Shown here: positions 12,186 to 24,690 of the stretch, piece by piece | How positions within the stretch are numbered: position 1 is the stretch's first letter | How the letters are laid out: the number at the start of each line of letters is the position of its first letter | Assembly (NCBI RefSeq): GCF_933775445.1 | Contig: NC_065877.1 | Coordinates: forward strand, 34,794,694-34,858,693 | Reading direction: 5' to 3' | DNA from: Argentina anserina | Taxonomy: Eukaryota > Streptophyta > Magnoliopsida > Rosales > Rosaceae | DNA: 64,000 nt | Program-made: the position numbers and the translations under genes | The notes under the pieces: generated by a model | What the model saw: only the letters and a program-made list of their open reading frames with translations | Told to the model about the DNA's origin: nothing | Databases searched by the model: none

Positions 12186-12763
12186 TCTACCGAGTCTCTG
12201 CCTTTTTTCTGGGTTTTTTGGGTTACCACCGTCTGTCTTGCCGCCGACGACGAGGATCTTCGGCGCTGCCGTCTCCTCTGCGCTCCGGTCGACGCCTACC
12301 GCTGACGACGTCGCGCTCTCTGCCCCGGTGCTCGCATCTCCGCTCCGACCCGGTGTCCTCTGCCCGTTGTCCTCTGCCCACCGCTCCGGTGCCCGCATTC
12401 ACCCCGACCCGCTGGTCTCTCTCCGGTTCCCGCGTTCACCCCGACCCGCTGGTCTTTCTCTACGGTGCCCGCATCTTCGGTGGTCTTCCTCAGTGGTTCC
12501 TCCTCTCCGTTCGGTGGTTCATCCTTCAAAAAGCAGATATATAACTTCATTTTCAAGAAAAAAAATCGGCAAATCGTTCGACCCGAGGCCCACGTTCGAC
12601 CTCGGGCCGACCCGAGTTTGACCCGACCCGGACCGAATTTGACCCGACCCGGTCCAAGTCCGACCCGAATTCTGTGGTCTTGGTTGTCAGTGTAGGTGCA
12701 CCCAAGACAGGTTCAAAACCTTTTGTGTTTCCGTTGCATCAATCCTGATTTTTTCGTTTTTCA

Positions 12764-13618
12764 ATGGGTTTTGGAGACGACACAGAAAGTTCTCAGATCA
12801 ATAATGTTCCACAATTTGAAGTATCTGTCAAAAATTCTGAAAGTGGTTTTTTTTTAGGGGGGGGGAACTCAACGGAACTAATTTCCGTAAATGGAATAGA
12901 ATTATGGCCGCTTATCTTCGAGGCATGCACAAGATGGGGCATGTAACCAGAGTAAGTACGGCTCCTAGTAAAGATGATATTGTTGCCTACACCAAGTGGG
13001 ATGACGATGATGGTCTTGTAATGTCAGTCTTGTGAAAAGCTATGAATGACGAAATCGTTGATCTGGTCGAGGCATGTACCACTGCGCAGGCAATATGGCA
13101 AACACTGGAAGGCTTATATACTAATGATTCTGATTTCATACAGGTTAATGTTCACAACTTTGGCAATGCAACAGGATGGGCAACCAGTGGCGCAATATTT
13201 CACCAAATTGAAAAATATTTGGGCTGAGATTGATATGAAACGTCCTTGTATGATCAAGCATCAGGAGGATATTGTTTGGTACCAAAAAGAGAAGGAGCTT
13301 GAGCGAGTTCACCATTTCCTAAGAGGTCTTGATGCCAAGCATAACAATGCGAAATGAGAATTGCTCAGAAAGATCGAACCCCCTCGCCTAATTACCACAT
13401 TCACATATATCCGTAAGGATGAGTCTCAGCAGGAGAGTCTTCATCAGGCACAAGTTGTAGTTTCCAGCCTTACTGTTCATGCTCGATCTCCAGCATCATC
13501 CATTCCGCTAGGCACTTTGGCTCCACTTCATCAGCAATGCCCACCACCAGGCTTCGGGAATCAACCACGCCCTCCTTGCTCTTATTGTCATGATACAAAC
13601 CATGCTCGTGCAACCTGT
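12764..13618 (+). pseudogene. copia gag remnant
   Basis: Fragments of a capsid-like protein in shifting frames. A CCHC zinc knuckle, C-x2-C-x4-H-x4-C, is intact at 13577-13618 and is followed at once by a stop. The piece from 13042 resembles the UBN2-type gag of plant copia elements (a W-x-x-L-x-x-x-Y pattern near 13096-13120). A run of Gs near 12860 marks one likely frameshift. Confidence 0.85.
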
Positions 13619-13856
13619 TGAAAGCTATATCCACACCTTAGGCCTAGAAGGCCTAATTATCGTCCCAAGGCCTAATTATCGTCCTAAGGCGAAATCAGCT
13701 ATTCAATTTATCCAGGAACCAGATATCTATGGTGTAGTTGGACATGATCATCATACAACAGGAGGAGAAACACCTACCGCATCCATAGTTGGTCGTGGTA
13801 AAATTGGTATGGTTTTACATATTTCTAACTTTGTTGGTGTTGGTACATGAATTATT

Positions 13857-16800
13857 GATTATGGTGCGTCTGATCATATAACTTATGACAAATCTTATTT
13901 TACCATATTGTCTCCTCCACTAGTACCCTATGTTACTAATGTTAATGGTGAGGCATTTCCCGTATTAGGGACAGGGTCAGTTCGTATTACTCCCACTATA
14001 GAGCTTCACAATGTGCTATATGTACATGCTTTATCTCATCATTTGATATATGTCCCACAATTGAACGCTGACGCCAAGTGTTCTCTGACATTTTTTCCTA
14101 TGTATGTGATATTTCAGAATCTTCTCACTGGGGAGTTCATTGGTCGGGGGTATCTGAGGGGCAGGTTGTTTCATCTGGATCAGACATATGTGGGGGAGAA
14201 ACCAGGGGCACAGTCTCAGCCCACTTTAATCTCTACTTCTGACAAGCTAAGTGAAGTTTGGTTATGGCATCATCGCTTAGGGCATCCATCTTTTAGTATT
14301 ATGAAAACATTTGTGCCTACTTTGTTTTGTAGTGTGGATGAGTCTTCTTTACGTTATGAGACAGGTGTTTTGAGTAAGAGTCATCGGTCTACTTATTCCC
14401 CTAGTACTTCTAATAAAAGTACTATTCCTTTTGAATTAATTCATTCTGATGTTTGGAGACTCTCCAAAGAGTCTACTGTGTCCGGAATGCGGTATTATGT
14501 GTCCTTTATTGATGATTGCACACGCCTTTCATGGATTGTTCTTCTTAAAACTAAAGATGAGGTTTTTTTTCAGCTTTTCAAGCCTTCTATACCACTGTCT
14601 AAACCCAATATCATGCCACAATTAGAGTTATTCGTTCTGATAATGGGGGGGGGAATATGTGAATAATGTCTTTCAAGCGTTCTTTATCACACACGAAATT
14701 GTTCATCAAACAACATGTCCTTATACACTTAAGCAAAATGACGTTTCTAAAAGGAAAAATCGTCATTTACTTGATATGGCTCGTTGTCTTCTTTTTAGTG
14801 CCCATATGCCTAAATACCTTTAGGGTGATGCTGTCATCACTTCCGCCCACCTCATTAATCGTCTTTCATCTAGTGTCCTTCAGGGAAAAGTTTCATATGA
14901 GGTTCTTGCATCTCATGTCTTATTACCCTCTTTTCTTACTATTCCTGCCCGTGTTTTCGGTTGTGTTGCTTTTGTCCATCTTCCACAACATCAGAGATCT
15001 AAGTTGGATGTCCGGACAGTTAAATGTGTGTTTGTTGGATATGGAGGACATCAGAAAGGGTATCAGTGTTATCATCCACCTACCAGGAAGTATTATGTCA
15101 CTATGGTTGTTACCTTTTTTTAGGACATGAGTTATTTTACCTCTTCTGATACTGCTCTTCAGGGGGAGAATTCATATTTTGAAGAGTTGTATCATGGAGA
15201 GAGGGAGACAAGTGAGCCAGTACATATGGTGACAGGTTCCATTGAGATTCCCAATGTGTCAGCTACACAGGCACCACCGGATGATTCCGATATATGCCTC
15301 CGAAAAATCAGGAGCCAGAAGATGACAACACATCTGCCCCTCATGTCTCCCGTACTATTGTTTATCCACCTAACCAATGCTCTCCTGGTACATAAGATCA
15401 CTCATCTGAGGTTAGTCATTCTATTGAGACTAATACTAGTGAGACTCATAGTTGACAATATGTCTTACCAAATAGGTCTACTCGGGGTCAGCCAACAAAG
15501 AAATATGAACATACCCTTCATACTAAAGCAAAGTATCATGTGGTAAATTTTATATCTACCAAAAGATTGTCTAAGTCATATGAGTCATTTGTGAATCAAA
15601 TATCTACTGTATCAGTACCTAACAAAGTGCATGATGCATTGGGAGATCCGAAATGGAGGAAAGCAATGGAGGAAAAGATAGAAGCATTACAAAAGAACGA
15701 TACTTGGGAGCTTGTATCTCCACCACATGGCAAGAAGCATGTGGCATGTCGTTAGGTGTTTACAGTGAAACATAATCCAGATAAGTCAGTGAGCCGGTAT
15801 AAAGCACGCCTAGTAGCAAAGGGGTTTACCCAGACATATGGCATAGAATATGATGAGACATTTGCACCTGTTGCAAAGATAAACATTATTCTGGTATTGC
15901 TCTCTTTTGCTGCTAACTTAAACTGGCCACTTAGACAGTTTGATGTTAAGAATGCATTCCTTCATGGAGAACTAACAGAGGAAGTGTACATGGATCTTCC
16001 GCCTGGATATGTGTCTGCTTCTCCAAATAACTTTGTATGAAGATTGAGAAAGTCTTTGTATGGTCTCAAACAGTCACCTCGTGCTTGGTTTGGAAGATTC
16101 TCACAGTTTATGAGAAATTCAGACCACACGTTATTTCTCAAACATCAACAAGGGAAGGTAACAACCCTAATTATATATGTGGATGATATAATAGTTACTG
16201 GGAATGATACTGTTTAGGTGGATAGATTACAGAAACAGCTAGCCACTGAGTTTGAGATGAAAGACCTAGGTACACTTAAGTACTTTTGGGCATTGAGGTA
16301 GCCCGTGGAAGTGATGGTATCTATCTGTGTCAGAGGAAGTACATCATTGATCTACTAATAGAGACAGGTATGTTGGATTGCACTCCTATTTATACTCTTA
16401 TTGAGCAGAACCATCGATTAGCAGAGTATCCAAATCAAGTGCCTACTGAAAAAACTCGTTATCAGAGGCTAGTTGGACGCCTAATTTATTTATCACATAC
16501 CAGACGAGATGTTGCGTATGTAGTAAGTGTAGTGAGTCAGTTCATGCATAATCCCAGTGTGGACCACATGGATGATGTTGTAAGAATTTTGAGGTACTTG
16601 AAGTCAGCTCCATGGAGAGGAGTAATGTTCTCTAATCACAATAATATCCTTGAGGTTTGTGGCTTCACAGATGCAGACTGGGCTAGAAATATTACAAATC
16701 GGAGATCCACATCAGGATACTTTACCTTTGTTGGGGGTAATCTTGTTACATGGAAGAGTAAGAAACAAAAAGTGGTAGCTCGATCTAGTGTTGAAGCAGA

Positions 16801-17063
16801 ATACAGAGGTATGGCTCAGGGAGTGCGAATTGTTATGGCTTAGAAATTTGCTACAAGACTTGGGTATTAAGTCTAAGTGTGCTATGAAGCTGTACTGTGA
16901 CAACAAGGCAGCTATTGATATCTCACATAACCATGTGCAACATGATCGAACAAAACATGTGGAGGTTGATCGTCACTTTTTAAAGGAGAAGCTAGACGCC
17001 AAAATCATTAGTTTTCCTTTTGTTCCTACAGAAGAGAAACTTGCCGATATGCTCACAAAATGA
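13857..17063 (+). pseudogene. copia pol remnant (protease, integrase, reverse transcriptase, RNase H)
   Basis: At 13857 the protease active site reads D-Y-G-A instead of D-S-G-A. The integrase zinc-binding region keeps LWHHRLGHPS (about 14260), but the two cysteines expected further on are replaced (R-Y-E-T-G). The integrase core D-V-W and F-I-D-D-C-T-R are present near 14447-14525. Reverse transcriptase keeps YVDD (16176-16187). RNase H keeps TDADWA (about 16670) and ends near EEKLADMLTK. In-frame stops lie at 15753, 16038 and 16215. A one-base loss in a T run near 16289 shifts the frame. Several further shifts lie between 14640 and 15540. It cannot encode an active polyprotein. Confidence 0.93.
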
Positions 17064-17130
17064 GTGTCTAAGAAGGCATTTTATGACTCACTTAGCAAGT
17101 TTGGCATGGTTGATATGTATGCGCCAACTT

Positions 17131-17139
17131 GAGGGAAAG
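17131..17139 (+). other. Polypurine tract
   Basis: GAGGGAAAG sits immediately before the 3' LTR, where plus-strand DNA synthesis would be primed. Confidence 0.8.
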
Positions 17140-17344
17140 TGGTAGCGTGAGTAATGGAGGGACAGATGGAGAGACAACTTTGTGAGCTGTGTGAACCATG
17201 TTACTCATGGTGGTAGAACAACTAGGATGCATCATTAGACATAGTGTTACAGCCATGCAATTATGCAAGCTCATTTCCTATAAATAGCTTTGTATCAAAT
17301 ACTCAAAGATCAATACAATCAATACAAGTTCATACCGTTTAATT
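17140..17344 (+). repeat. 3' LTR of the copia element
   Basis: Starts TGGTAGCGTGAG and ends CCGTTTAATT. It has the same length as the 5' LTR and is followed by the target duplication ATCAT. Confidence 0.95.
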
Positions 17345-17377
17345 ATCATATACACAAGTTGCTTGGGTTTTCCTTTT

Positions 17378-18446
17378 GAGTTTTTTTCACCAACAGTCCC
17401 TCAACTCTGGTGTACCTACCAATGTGATACCTCAACTCTTAATCGTACCAATGTGATACCCAGACTCTAGTATTGCTATCATTGAAGTACTTCCGTTAGT
17501 TTTTTTCAACTTTTCCGTTATCTTGGTGACGTGGCAAGTACGTGAGGCCCACAAAGAGGGTTAAAAGACAAAATTAACCTCATCTGAGAGGAGCAATGTT
17601 TTTTCCGCCCTTTACCTTGAGAAAGACACCCAACAATTCCAATTTTGGCGCCAATTTTCCCTCCCTACTCCTTAATTTGTGTCTCTTATCTAAACTAAAG
17701 AACTACCGCCAACCAGTCGACCACAATCTGATAAAACCTAGATCAATCTCATTTTCTATTTTTACCCTAGCACTTGTTAAACTAACAGAATAAATATAGA
17801 AATTTATATGGAACATCTCCTTTCCACAATCTCATAAGAATATAAAAACACATAACTTAACGAAATTCAAATACATATTTAAGTACCATTAGTTGCCACC
17901 TTTTATGTTGATCTGCCATGATTTTTGCTTGTAAGAACTAATGGTACATGTAGTTAAATTTCGTTAAGTTATGTGTTTCTATATTCTTATGAGATTGTGG
18001 AAATGAGATGTTCCATATAAATTTCTATATTTATTCTGTTAGTTTAACAAGTGCTAGGGTAAAAATAGAAAATGAGATCGATCTAGGTTTTATCAGATTG
18101 TGGTCGACTGGTTGGCGGTAGTTCTTTAGTTTAGATAAGAGACACAAATTAAGGAGTAGGGAGGGAAAATTGGCGCCAAAATTGGAATTGTTGGGTGTCT
18201 TTCTCAAGGTAAAGGGCGGAAAAAACATTGCTCCTCTCAGATGAGGTTAATTTTGTCTTTTAACCCTCTTTGTGGGCCTCACGTACTTGCCACGTCACCA
18301 AGATAACGGAAAAGTTGAAAAAAACTAACGGAAGTACTTCAATGATAGCAATACTAGAGTCTGGGTATCACATTGGTACGATTAAGAGTTGAGGTATCAC
18401 ATTGGTAGGTACACCAGAATTGAGGGACTGTTGGTGAAAAAAACTC
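17378..18446. mobile_element. Foldback MULE-type element, near-perfect 1.07-kb palindrome
   Basis: Two arms of about 510 bases (17378 to about 17893; about 17936 to 18446) are almost exact reverse complements around a loop of about 40 bases. Only one mismatch appears in the outer 120 bases. Termini read GAGTTTTTTTCACC on both strands. An exact 9-bp target duplication TTTCCTTTT (17369-17377, 18447-18455) is typical of Mutator-like elements. The same 65-residue open frame appears once in each arm on opposite strands; it is a consequence of the palindrome, not two genes. No transposase. It sits only 28 bp beyond the copia target duplication. Confidence 0.93.
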
Positions 18447-18455
18447 TTTCCTTTT

Positions 18456-19620
18456 TGATCAGAAAGCTGCTCTGTTCTATGAAGGTCATGTCTTTTCCTA
18501 GCTAATTGGCCAATTTCCTTTGTTTACCGGCCATGCAATCCAACTATCTATATGTATATATAGATGGTTGAATGATACATTGTGTTTCATCAACTCAATT
18601 ATCTACTACATGCGCTATGTCAGATTCGACTATGAAAGATTAAATTAAAAAAAAACCGTTAAACATTATAAGATTTTATACGCATAGAGGTCGAGAAACC
18701 ATAAATCGTGTAAATCTTAGCAAAAGGGGCATGATTGCCAGCTAGCCCATCCTTGAGTGAATTCACGGTAAAAAAAAGGTTATAAAAGCCCAAACCCGAA
18801 GTTAGTTTGCGAGCTCTAGCTACCTAGCTCGTGTGGTCGTGTATGATGGAATAGACTTTGAATCGCTTGTGTGAAAAAGCACAGAAGAAAAGGGTCCACT
18901 GTCTAACCCAAAATAGGAAACTTTATCGTGGCCCATTTGATCAGTTTACCTCACGCGCATGCTTGCACTGGAGAATTCCAACACCTGACAACTTTGTTTT
19001 TTAAGTCTCGTAAATCATCTATAGGGTTAACAATTTCATATTGACATAGTTTAAGATCCACTGATGCAGGAAATAATTTTAACGTGAACAACTGTGGTAA
19101 TTAATAGTTCTATCAGTTTTACATGTGTCCCTGTTAGATAGCGAAGTGGACTCTCCTAATTATAAGCAGTTGAAACAAATATTAAATCAGAGTTTCTTAT
19201 AACTTAATTGAAGAGAAGATTAGACTAGCTATATAATTTTATAAGGTTTATAGAAATGATTTGGGTTTGTAAATATATAAAACAATGCTCTGGAGATCGA
19301 TCACAAGCGTGTCCTCTGTGCTCAAATCTGGGTTTGTTTCAACTGCCATATGACATATTTGTTTTTAAGCAGTCTACCTTCTTAACATTTTCTCTTTAAC
19401 ATTTGATTAGTAGGATCTTAGTACAGTCTAGGGTTTGTATTTCTGCACGGTTTTGATCCGAAACTGATAAGGGTTCGGAATCCCCTGTGCCAAATTGAAC
19501 ATAACTTTTCTTGACCCTGTTGGTTGTTGCTTGGTTTTTGAATGGTCTAGTCCACTTAGTTATCCTTGTACCGGAAGAAAGTTCAGATACCCCTGTCAAG
19601 GCCGGCCCAAATTCATTCTC
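18456..19620. other. Intergenic, no gene seen
   Basis: AT-rich sequence without recognisable genes. A GGCCGGCCC near 19600 resembles a hAT-type terminus but has no partner that I could place with confidence. Confidence 0.4.
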
Positions 19621-20712
19621 AAAAGTGAAAATTTTAAGAATCATACCCGACAAATGGCTCACTCTAAATTAAGTGTAATTTAGTTTCATTAACTTTAAAA
19701 CGGTACACAACATATAGATTTTGACCCAATATTTGTACCTGTCGTTAGCCCCTCCGTTTGTTTCATAATTTTCCGTCTATTTTGCAAGGGTAATTGTGTT
19801 CACCATCCTTTTCACCTCTATTGAGTCCGCTTCCGCAACTCCATGTCTCCATCCACTACAACTAAACCCTCAACCGTCGTATCACCATCCGAGCCCCCGA
19901 CCTCCCAACCAACGTCACCACACATGACACCTCCATGTGCGCCACCCCCTTCACTAACACCTTTGCTTTCCAACAACCCCTCCCAACACCCTCCTGACTT
20001 CATCGTCATCGACATCTTCCAGTTGGGCTTCTGACGTCATCGACTACATCAGAATCTCAAGAATTGACTTTAAAAGGAATAGGTTATTCTCCCACTGTGT
20101 TATGCAGTTACGTCAATCGATTTGGGTCGTATTAGAAAGTGAGTTCCGATTTGAAGTTATCCGTGTTCCCAAGTCTTCCCGATCGGGTCAAAATGACGAG
20201 GTCTCAATTCCCCATTTTCGCCATAAACAATAGTACATTGGAAGACAAGAGCTTTAGGGTTGTGGTGAACAACTTCTATGAGTTGGAGTCGAGGTATATT
20301 GATTAACTCGAGAATGATTTGAGGATCGGGATTGATTTGGTTTCTCTATGCAATAGAGCAAACTGGTTAAGTCTGAAAGAGGCCGAGATGGTTCAATTGA
20401 CAAGGAGATATCAGAGTGGTGCTTGAATTGGTTGGATTAGATTATTCAAAGAAACCCAACTTGGTTGGGGTTGAGAGGGAATTTGAGATAGATAAATGGT
20501 CTCTACCATGTTCTCTAGTATACGAGGGATTTTGATATACTTGCGCAGTGCATACGATGAATTGGTCAAAGAAGGGGAAAGATACTATTACCCTTGCAAA
20601 TATTGGATAGAGTTATAGACGTCGTGTACCGTTTTAAAATTAACAAAACTAAATTACCTTTAATTTAGAGTGAGGCATTTGTGAGGTATGGTTCTTAAAA
20701 TTTTCACTTCCC
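19621..20712. mobile_element. Inverted-repeat element carrying a glycosyltransferase fragment
   Basis: The left arm (19621-19711) and the reverse complement of the right arm (20631-20712) match well, sharing GTGAAAATTTTAAGAA, CTCACTCTAAATTAA and TTTTAAAACGGTACAC-like blocks. Weaker homology (TTGCAAGGGTAAT) continues inward to about 19795 and from about 20588. The interior holds sequence derived from a host-type gene. This is the layout of a gene-capturing (pack-type) DNA element. I could not find a clean target duplication, so the exact ends and superfamily stay open. Confidence 0.65.
19830..20500 (+). pseudogene. UGT73-like UDP-glycosyltransferase fragment
   Basis: Pieces of the N-terminal half and linker of a family-1 glycosyltransferase can be read in order: PDFIVIDIF (about 19990), FPSLPDRVKMTRSQFP (from 20166), VVVNNFYELESRYID (ending about 20304), VSLCNRANW (about 20340-20366), and E-I-S-E-W-C-L-N-W-L-D (about 20406-20438). 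These correspond to UGT73 segments around the 'NSFYELE' and 'LCNR' motifs and the 'ECLKWLD' motif before the sugar-binding domain. Stops (for example after YID) and frame changes break it. The C-terminal UDP-sugar-binding PSPG box is absent. It cannot be functional. Confidence 0.78.
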
Positions 20713-21253
20713 AAAAATAAAGAGCTAGTTCACTTTGAGGGAGAATTATCATCATTTGGTAACAGTCATAATGAAATTGTAGTAATGTACTTATGTACGT
20801 GCAAGATAAGAGAGAACATTTCAGCAAGTTCAAATGAAAGAGAGTGTTTTGGTGCTAATGAAAATCCATATGAGTCTATGAGAGTACGTCATGACAAAAC
20901 CAATCACCAATATCTCATAGAACATATTTCTAATGAAGGTCTCCGGCGAGGCAGCGATGCTGATTGCCTCGGAAATTCGGCTAATTTGCATCGGATGTAA
21001 GAATAGTGCAGTCTTATTATCCTCACCACCTATAAACGGCCGATCCAAAGATTTATTTACTATATATTTAGAGCTTGAATGCTTCTTATTGTTTCGAACT
21101 TTCATATACACAAATATATCTCCAATGCCTTTCTCAAAAAAAAATATATATATATATATATCCGACTCTCTCGTACAAATAGAAAGAAAAAATTTGCTGA
21201 AAAATTTCTGATTTCAGTCAAAAAAATCATAGCTACTAAAAATTTAATATAAC
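20713..21253. other. Intergenic, no gene seen
   Basis: AT-rich sequence with a short (AT)n run at about 21145-21161. No recognisable coding motif. Confidence 0.4.
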
Positions 21254-21844
21254 CAAGGTTCGAAAAAACGTTAGGCAATATGTGCAGGCAGACAACTACC
21301 TCCTAGTGCCAAGACGGCTAGGCGGCCTCCTAAACGGATTCAAATTATTAAATATTTATTTATTTTTATACATGTATTTAAACTATTTATATGATTAAAA
21401 ATATATAATGATGTTCGATATTAATTTTCAAAATAGTCTAAACTCAAAATAACTTAAGCTCAAAATCCATACAAAAATATTAGAACAAAAAGTTAGTAAA
21501 TAGTAAAATAAATGCAAGACTAAATCTCAAGTTCTTATTCTCCAAATCATTCTCTAACTCTTTCGGTATCGTACTTAAACTTAATATATATTTATCCATC
21601 CTCACCTTCTGTATCATCATCCGAAATAAAATCTTCGTCATGAAGTATTTTTACTTCCACTATGTTTTAATTGTTTTTTTAAATCCACCCATTTTAACAG
21701 CCACATACCATCGAAAAATGCCATGGACCGCCTAAGCAGTCGCGAAATCCCTCGAGCGCTACAGATAACCAAATAGGTAAAAAGTGTGGCGGTGACCCGC
21801 CTCCTAACACCTAGGCGACCAATTTTTACTTTTTTAGAACATTG
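21254..21844. mobile_element. Non-autonomous hAT-type element of the GCCTAGGCG family, 591 bp
   Basis: Termini CAAGGTTCGAAAAAACG and, on the other strand, CAATGTTCTAAAAAAGT form imperfect inverted repeats (14 of 17). An exact 8-bp target duplication AATATAAC (21246-21253, 21845-21852) fits hAT. GC-rich ends with GGCTAGGCGG / CACCTAGGCG blocks surround an AT-rich non-coding core. Confidence 0.88.
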
Positions 21845-21878
21845 AATATAACTAGAAGATGCATTCTGACTTGTAGGA

Positions 21879-24690
21879 TGTAATAACCCTATTTTTCAAA
21901 ACAATATTTGGTTTGATTTGAATTCTATAAAGTTGTGAAATTCAATTAAAATGAATTTGAGTGTTTGCGACTTTACAAAACGGAAAAGTTCTCGGAACGT
22001 TTAATTAGAAAAAACGTTACGTTTCCGAACAAATATATCGACTTTTATTCCGTCGCTCGGTTGTGAAAACTTCCTTCACGAAAATTGTAAAGCTCGTCGA
22101 TACGAGTTCGTGGATGCTTTACGCGTTCGAATCGGAGGTCGTACGTGAAAGTTATTAGTGTCGGAAGTTAGTTTCCGATTTTGGAAACGAGTATAAAAAG
22201 GGCATTTTTGTGATTATGGTTTCCATTTCTGGAAACCACACTCTCTCACCTCTCACCGCCTCCCTCACCTCTCTCTCTCTCTCCGATTCTACTTCTCTCT
22301 CCCTCCGAAAATTCCTCTCGTCGATCTACCACCCTCCGGGCCGCCGTGACGTGCACCGCTCAGCTCAACGTCGTCGCAAGGACTCCCACATCCACCCTCC
22401 AGCTCGCCAGCTTGTGCCCCGCTGTCGCGAAGTCGCTAGGACTTCGTCAAGTTTCTGCAGATTTCCTCCGCCGCTGCCTAGCCTCTCTGGTGCTCCCCAC
22501 GGTTCAAACAAGGTAAGGGTTGATTGAATCGAGTTGTTGTGATGTTGTTGTTGTGTTTTTGGATGGATTTGTGGAAGATTGGAGTAGATCTAGGAGGAGG
22601 GGTTACCGCCGCCTTAGGCGGCGCGTGTGCGTGCGTGGAGGGAGTAGGAGGCGGCTGAGGCCGTGGAAGAGAAGAGGGAGGAGAAAGGAAGAGAAATGGG
22701 GCGGCGGTGGCGTGATACGTGCCGTTGCTAGTTTCGGCGCGTGGACCCCATGCGCGGGCTGCCGGAGGTGGCGCGTGTACCCCACGCACCGCCACGTGCG
22801 GCGGCGCGTGAACAGTGTTTTCGAATGGTAAATTTGTAATTTATTTTTACGTACGGTAAATGTAAAAGTGATTTACGTACGGTAAATGTAAATTTTATTT
22901 ACATACGGTAAATGTAAATATAAATTACTTTTAGTAAATATAAAAAGTAATTTCAAAAGGGTAATTAAGTAATTATTATTTACTGAGACAGTACGTACAT
23001 TTGAATAGTATTTATACGTACAAAAATATGTAAACAATATGTACTCGTACAGAAATACGTATTGGATGTGTATTTGTACATTAATACATGAATATTAAAT
23101 ATGTGAATAGTATATAGTGAATAGTACTCAGTGAACAGTAAATTCGTAAAACCGATTATTACTATTTCGGCATTTAAAGGTTTACGAAACGTTTCTAAAT
23201 TCTTTCTTATCTTTTCAAGGTGATCGATAAATCAAGGGAATGAATTATCTTCGGAAATTGTGGAATTACGCTCGAGTCGATAAGGTGAGTAAAATCTCAC
23301 ATAATTACGAATCTACCCATGCGGTGATTTCAAGATTTTTGCAAGAGTTTTAAATATTGAAAAAACGACATGTATATGATATAGTGGAATATATATATAT
23401 TTGTATAAATGGTAAATAAGTATATATATATATATATATATAGTTTACTATATTATATACTGTTATGAATTCTTTATGAATATGTCATGTCGATGACGAG
23501 AATTAAGTATTGATAATGTGATTAAATTGGTACAATATGAGGAGAGATTATTGTACGTGGTTTATTCATGGTGTTTGTTAAACGTTTTGTCTTCGGACGT
23601 ATTTATGAAATATGACATGTATATGATATAACGGATTAGATATATATTGTATAAATGGTAAATATGTACATATATATATATATATATATATTTTGCTATA
23701 TGATATACTGTTAAGATTTTATAGTGACAATGTCATTTTGATGACGAAATTTATATATAGAACCTGTGATTTTGATTGTACAATATGAGGTGTGATTATT
23801 GTACGTGATTTTAACATGGAGATTGTTAAAATGTTGATTGTCTTCGGACTTGATTTTTGGTACAATATGATGTGAGATTATTGTACGTCTTTGGCAAGTC
23901 GGAACTTAGCCTTTGGCCGGGCGAAAGTTACGATACAGTTAAAGCTCTAGTCTGTCTGCCGGAGTACTGCATGTGAGGTAACGGGTGGTTATCGGCTCAT
24001 GAGTACTCATATTGTTTTGGATGTTGGGTAGCGGGTGGTTACCCAATATCGGCGGTGTACTACGTGAGGGGTAACAGATGTGTACCAGCGTTCATTAGTA
24101 CCCGTATTATAAATGTATTTGGGTAACCAGAAGGGTTGCCCTATTTCTCATGAGCACTTTCATTTCATATATTTTTGGGACAACCAGATAGGCCGTCCAT
24201 TAACTCATGAGTACATTTATATTTGTTGATTTGTGATTTTTCATATATGTTGATATGCGAATTCTATTTTCATTTTACTCATACGAGCTATAAGCTTACC
24301 GGGTTTGTGTTTACAATCCCGGTGCACCAATTCAATGGTGTAGGGGATAATTCCGCAGGTGTTGACTAGTGGAGATTGAGAGACGACTCCGGAGTCTTGA
24401 AGTATTTCATTATCCTGCTTGTGGTGTGGTTTTCATTTCAGAATTGTGTGTGAGAATTTGTGAGGATTTATTGGTGAGTTTTGTGAGAGATTGTGAGGAT
24501 TATTACATTTCCATTTTATGTAATGCTGAATTATAAATTTGGTTTGTAATAATTGGTTTTCTGAGTTGTATTGAGAACTCAGTGATGATCCGCTGTGCAT
24601 TTAAAATGATTTCAATTCGTTGAGATTGTTTTGGTGTTTCACGACTTTAAAATTTTGAGTTTTTAAGCTCAAAATTTTAGGGTCGTTACA
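21879..24690 (+). mobile_element. Solo LTR, copy A of the TGTAATAACCC long-LTR family (2.8 kb)
   Basis: Begins TGTAATAACCC and ends GGTCGTTACA, imperfect inverted termini, and is flanked by an exact 5-bp duplication TAGGA (21874-21878, 24691-24695). With no internal region it is a solo LTR produced by recombination. It has a TATA box (TATAAAAA, 22192), a CT-rich then GC-rich leader at 22240-22800 with GGCGCGTG-type palindromes, degenerate CGTACA repeats at 22980-23100, and a conserved 3' segment TTACTCATACGAGCT...TTACCGGGTTTGTG. LTR length and structure suggest a Ty3-type element, but no coding region is present to prove it. Open frames within it are not genes. Confidence 0.93.

Larger units (their letters stand above)
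11969..17344 (+). mobile_element. Complete but inactive Ty1/copia retrotransposon, 5.4 kb
   Basis: Two 205-bp LTRs (11969-12173, 17140-17344) flank an internal region in the order gag, protease, integrase, reverse transcriptase, RNase H, which defines copia. An exact 5-bp target duplication ATCAT (11964-11968, 17345-17349) shows one insertion event. The LTRs differ at about 8 of 205 positions by eye. The coding region is broken by many stops and frameshifts. The LTR 3' end reads TTTAATT rather than the usual CA, and both LTRs share this. Confidence 0.95.

Noticed and set aside
12119..12695. Several GC-rich open frames at the start of the copia internal region
   Set aside because: They overlap the LTR end, primer-binding site and untranslated leader, overlap one another on both strands, and lack any gag motif.
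17596..18228. Two identical 65-residue proteins on opposite strands
   Set aside because: They are mirror images created by the arms of the foldback element, with no recognisable domain.
22210..22831. 100-residue frames in LTR copy A (and equivalents at 34150-34564, 38118-38789 and 63298-63574)
   Set aside because: They lie in the GC-rich leader of the LTR, are not conserved in frame between copies, and carry no domain.
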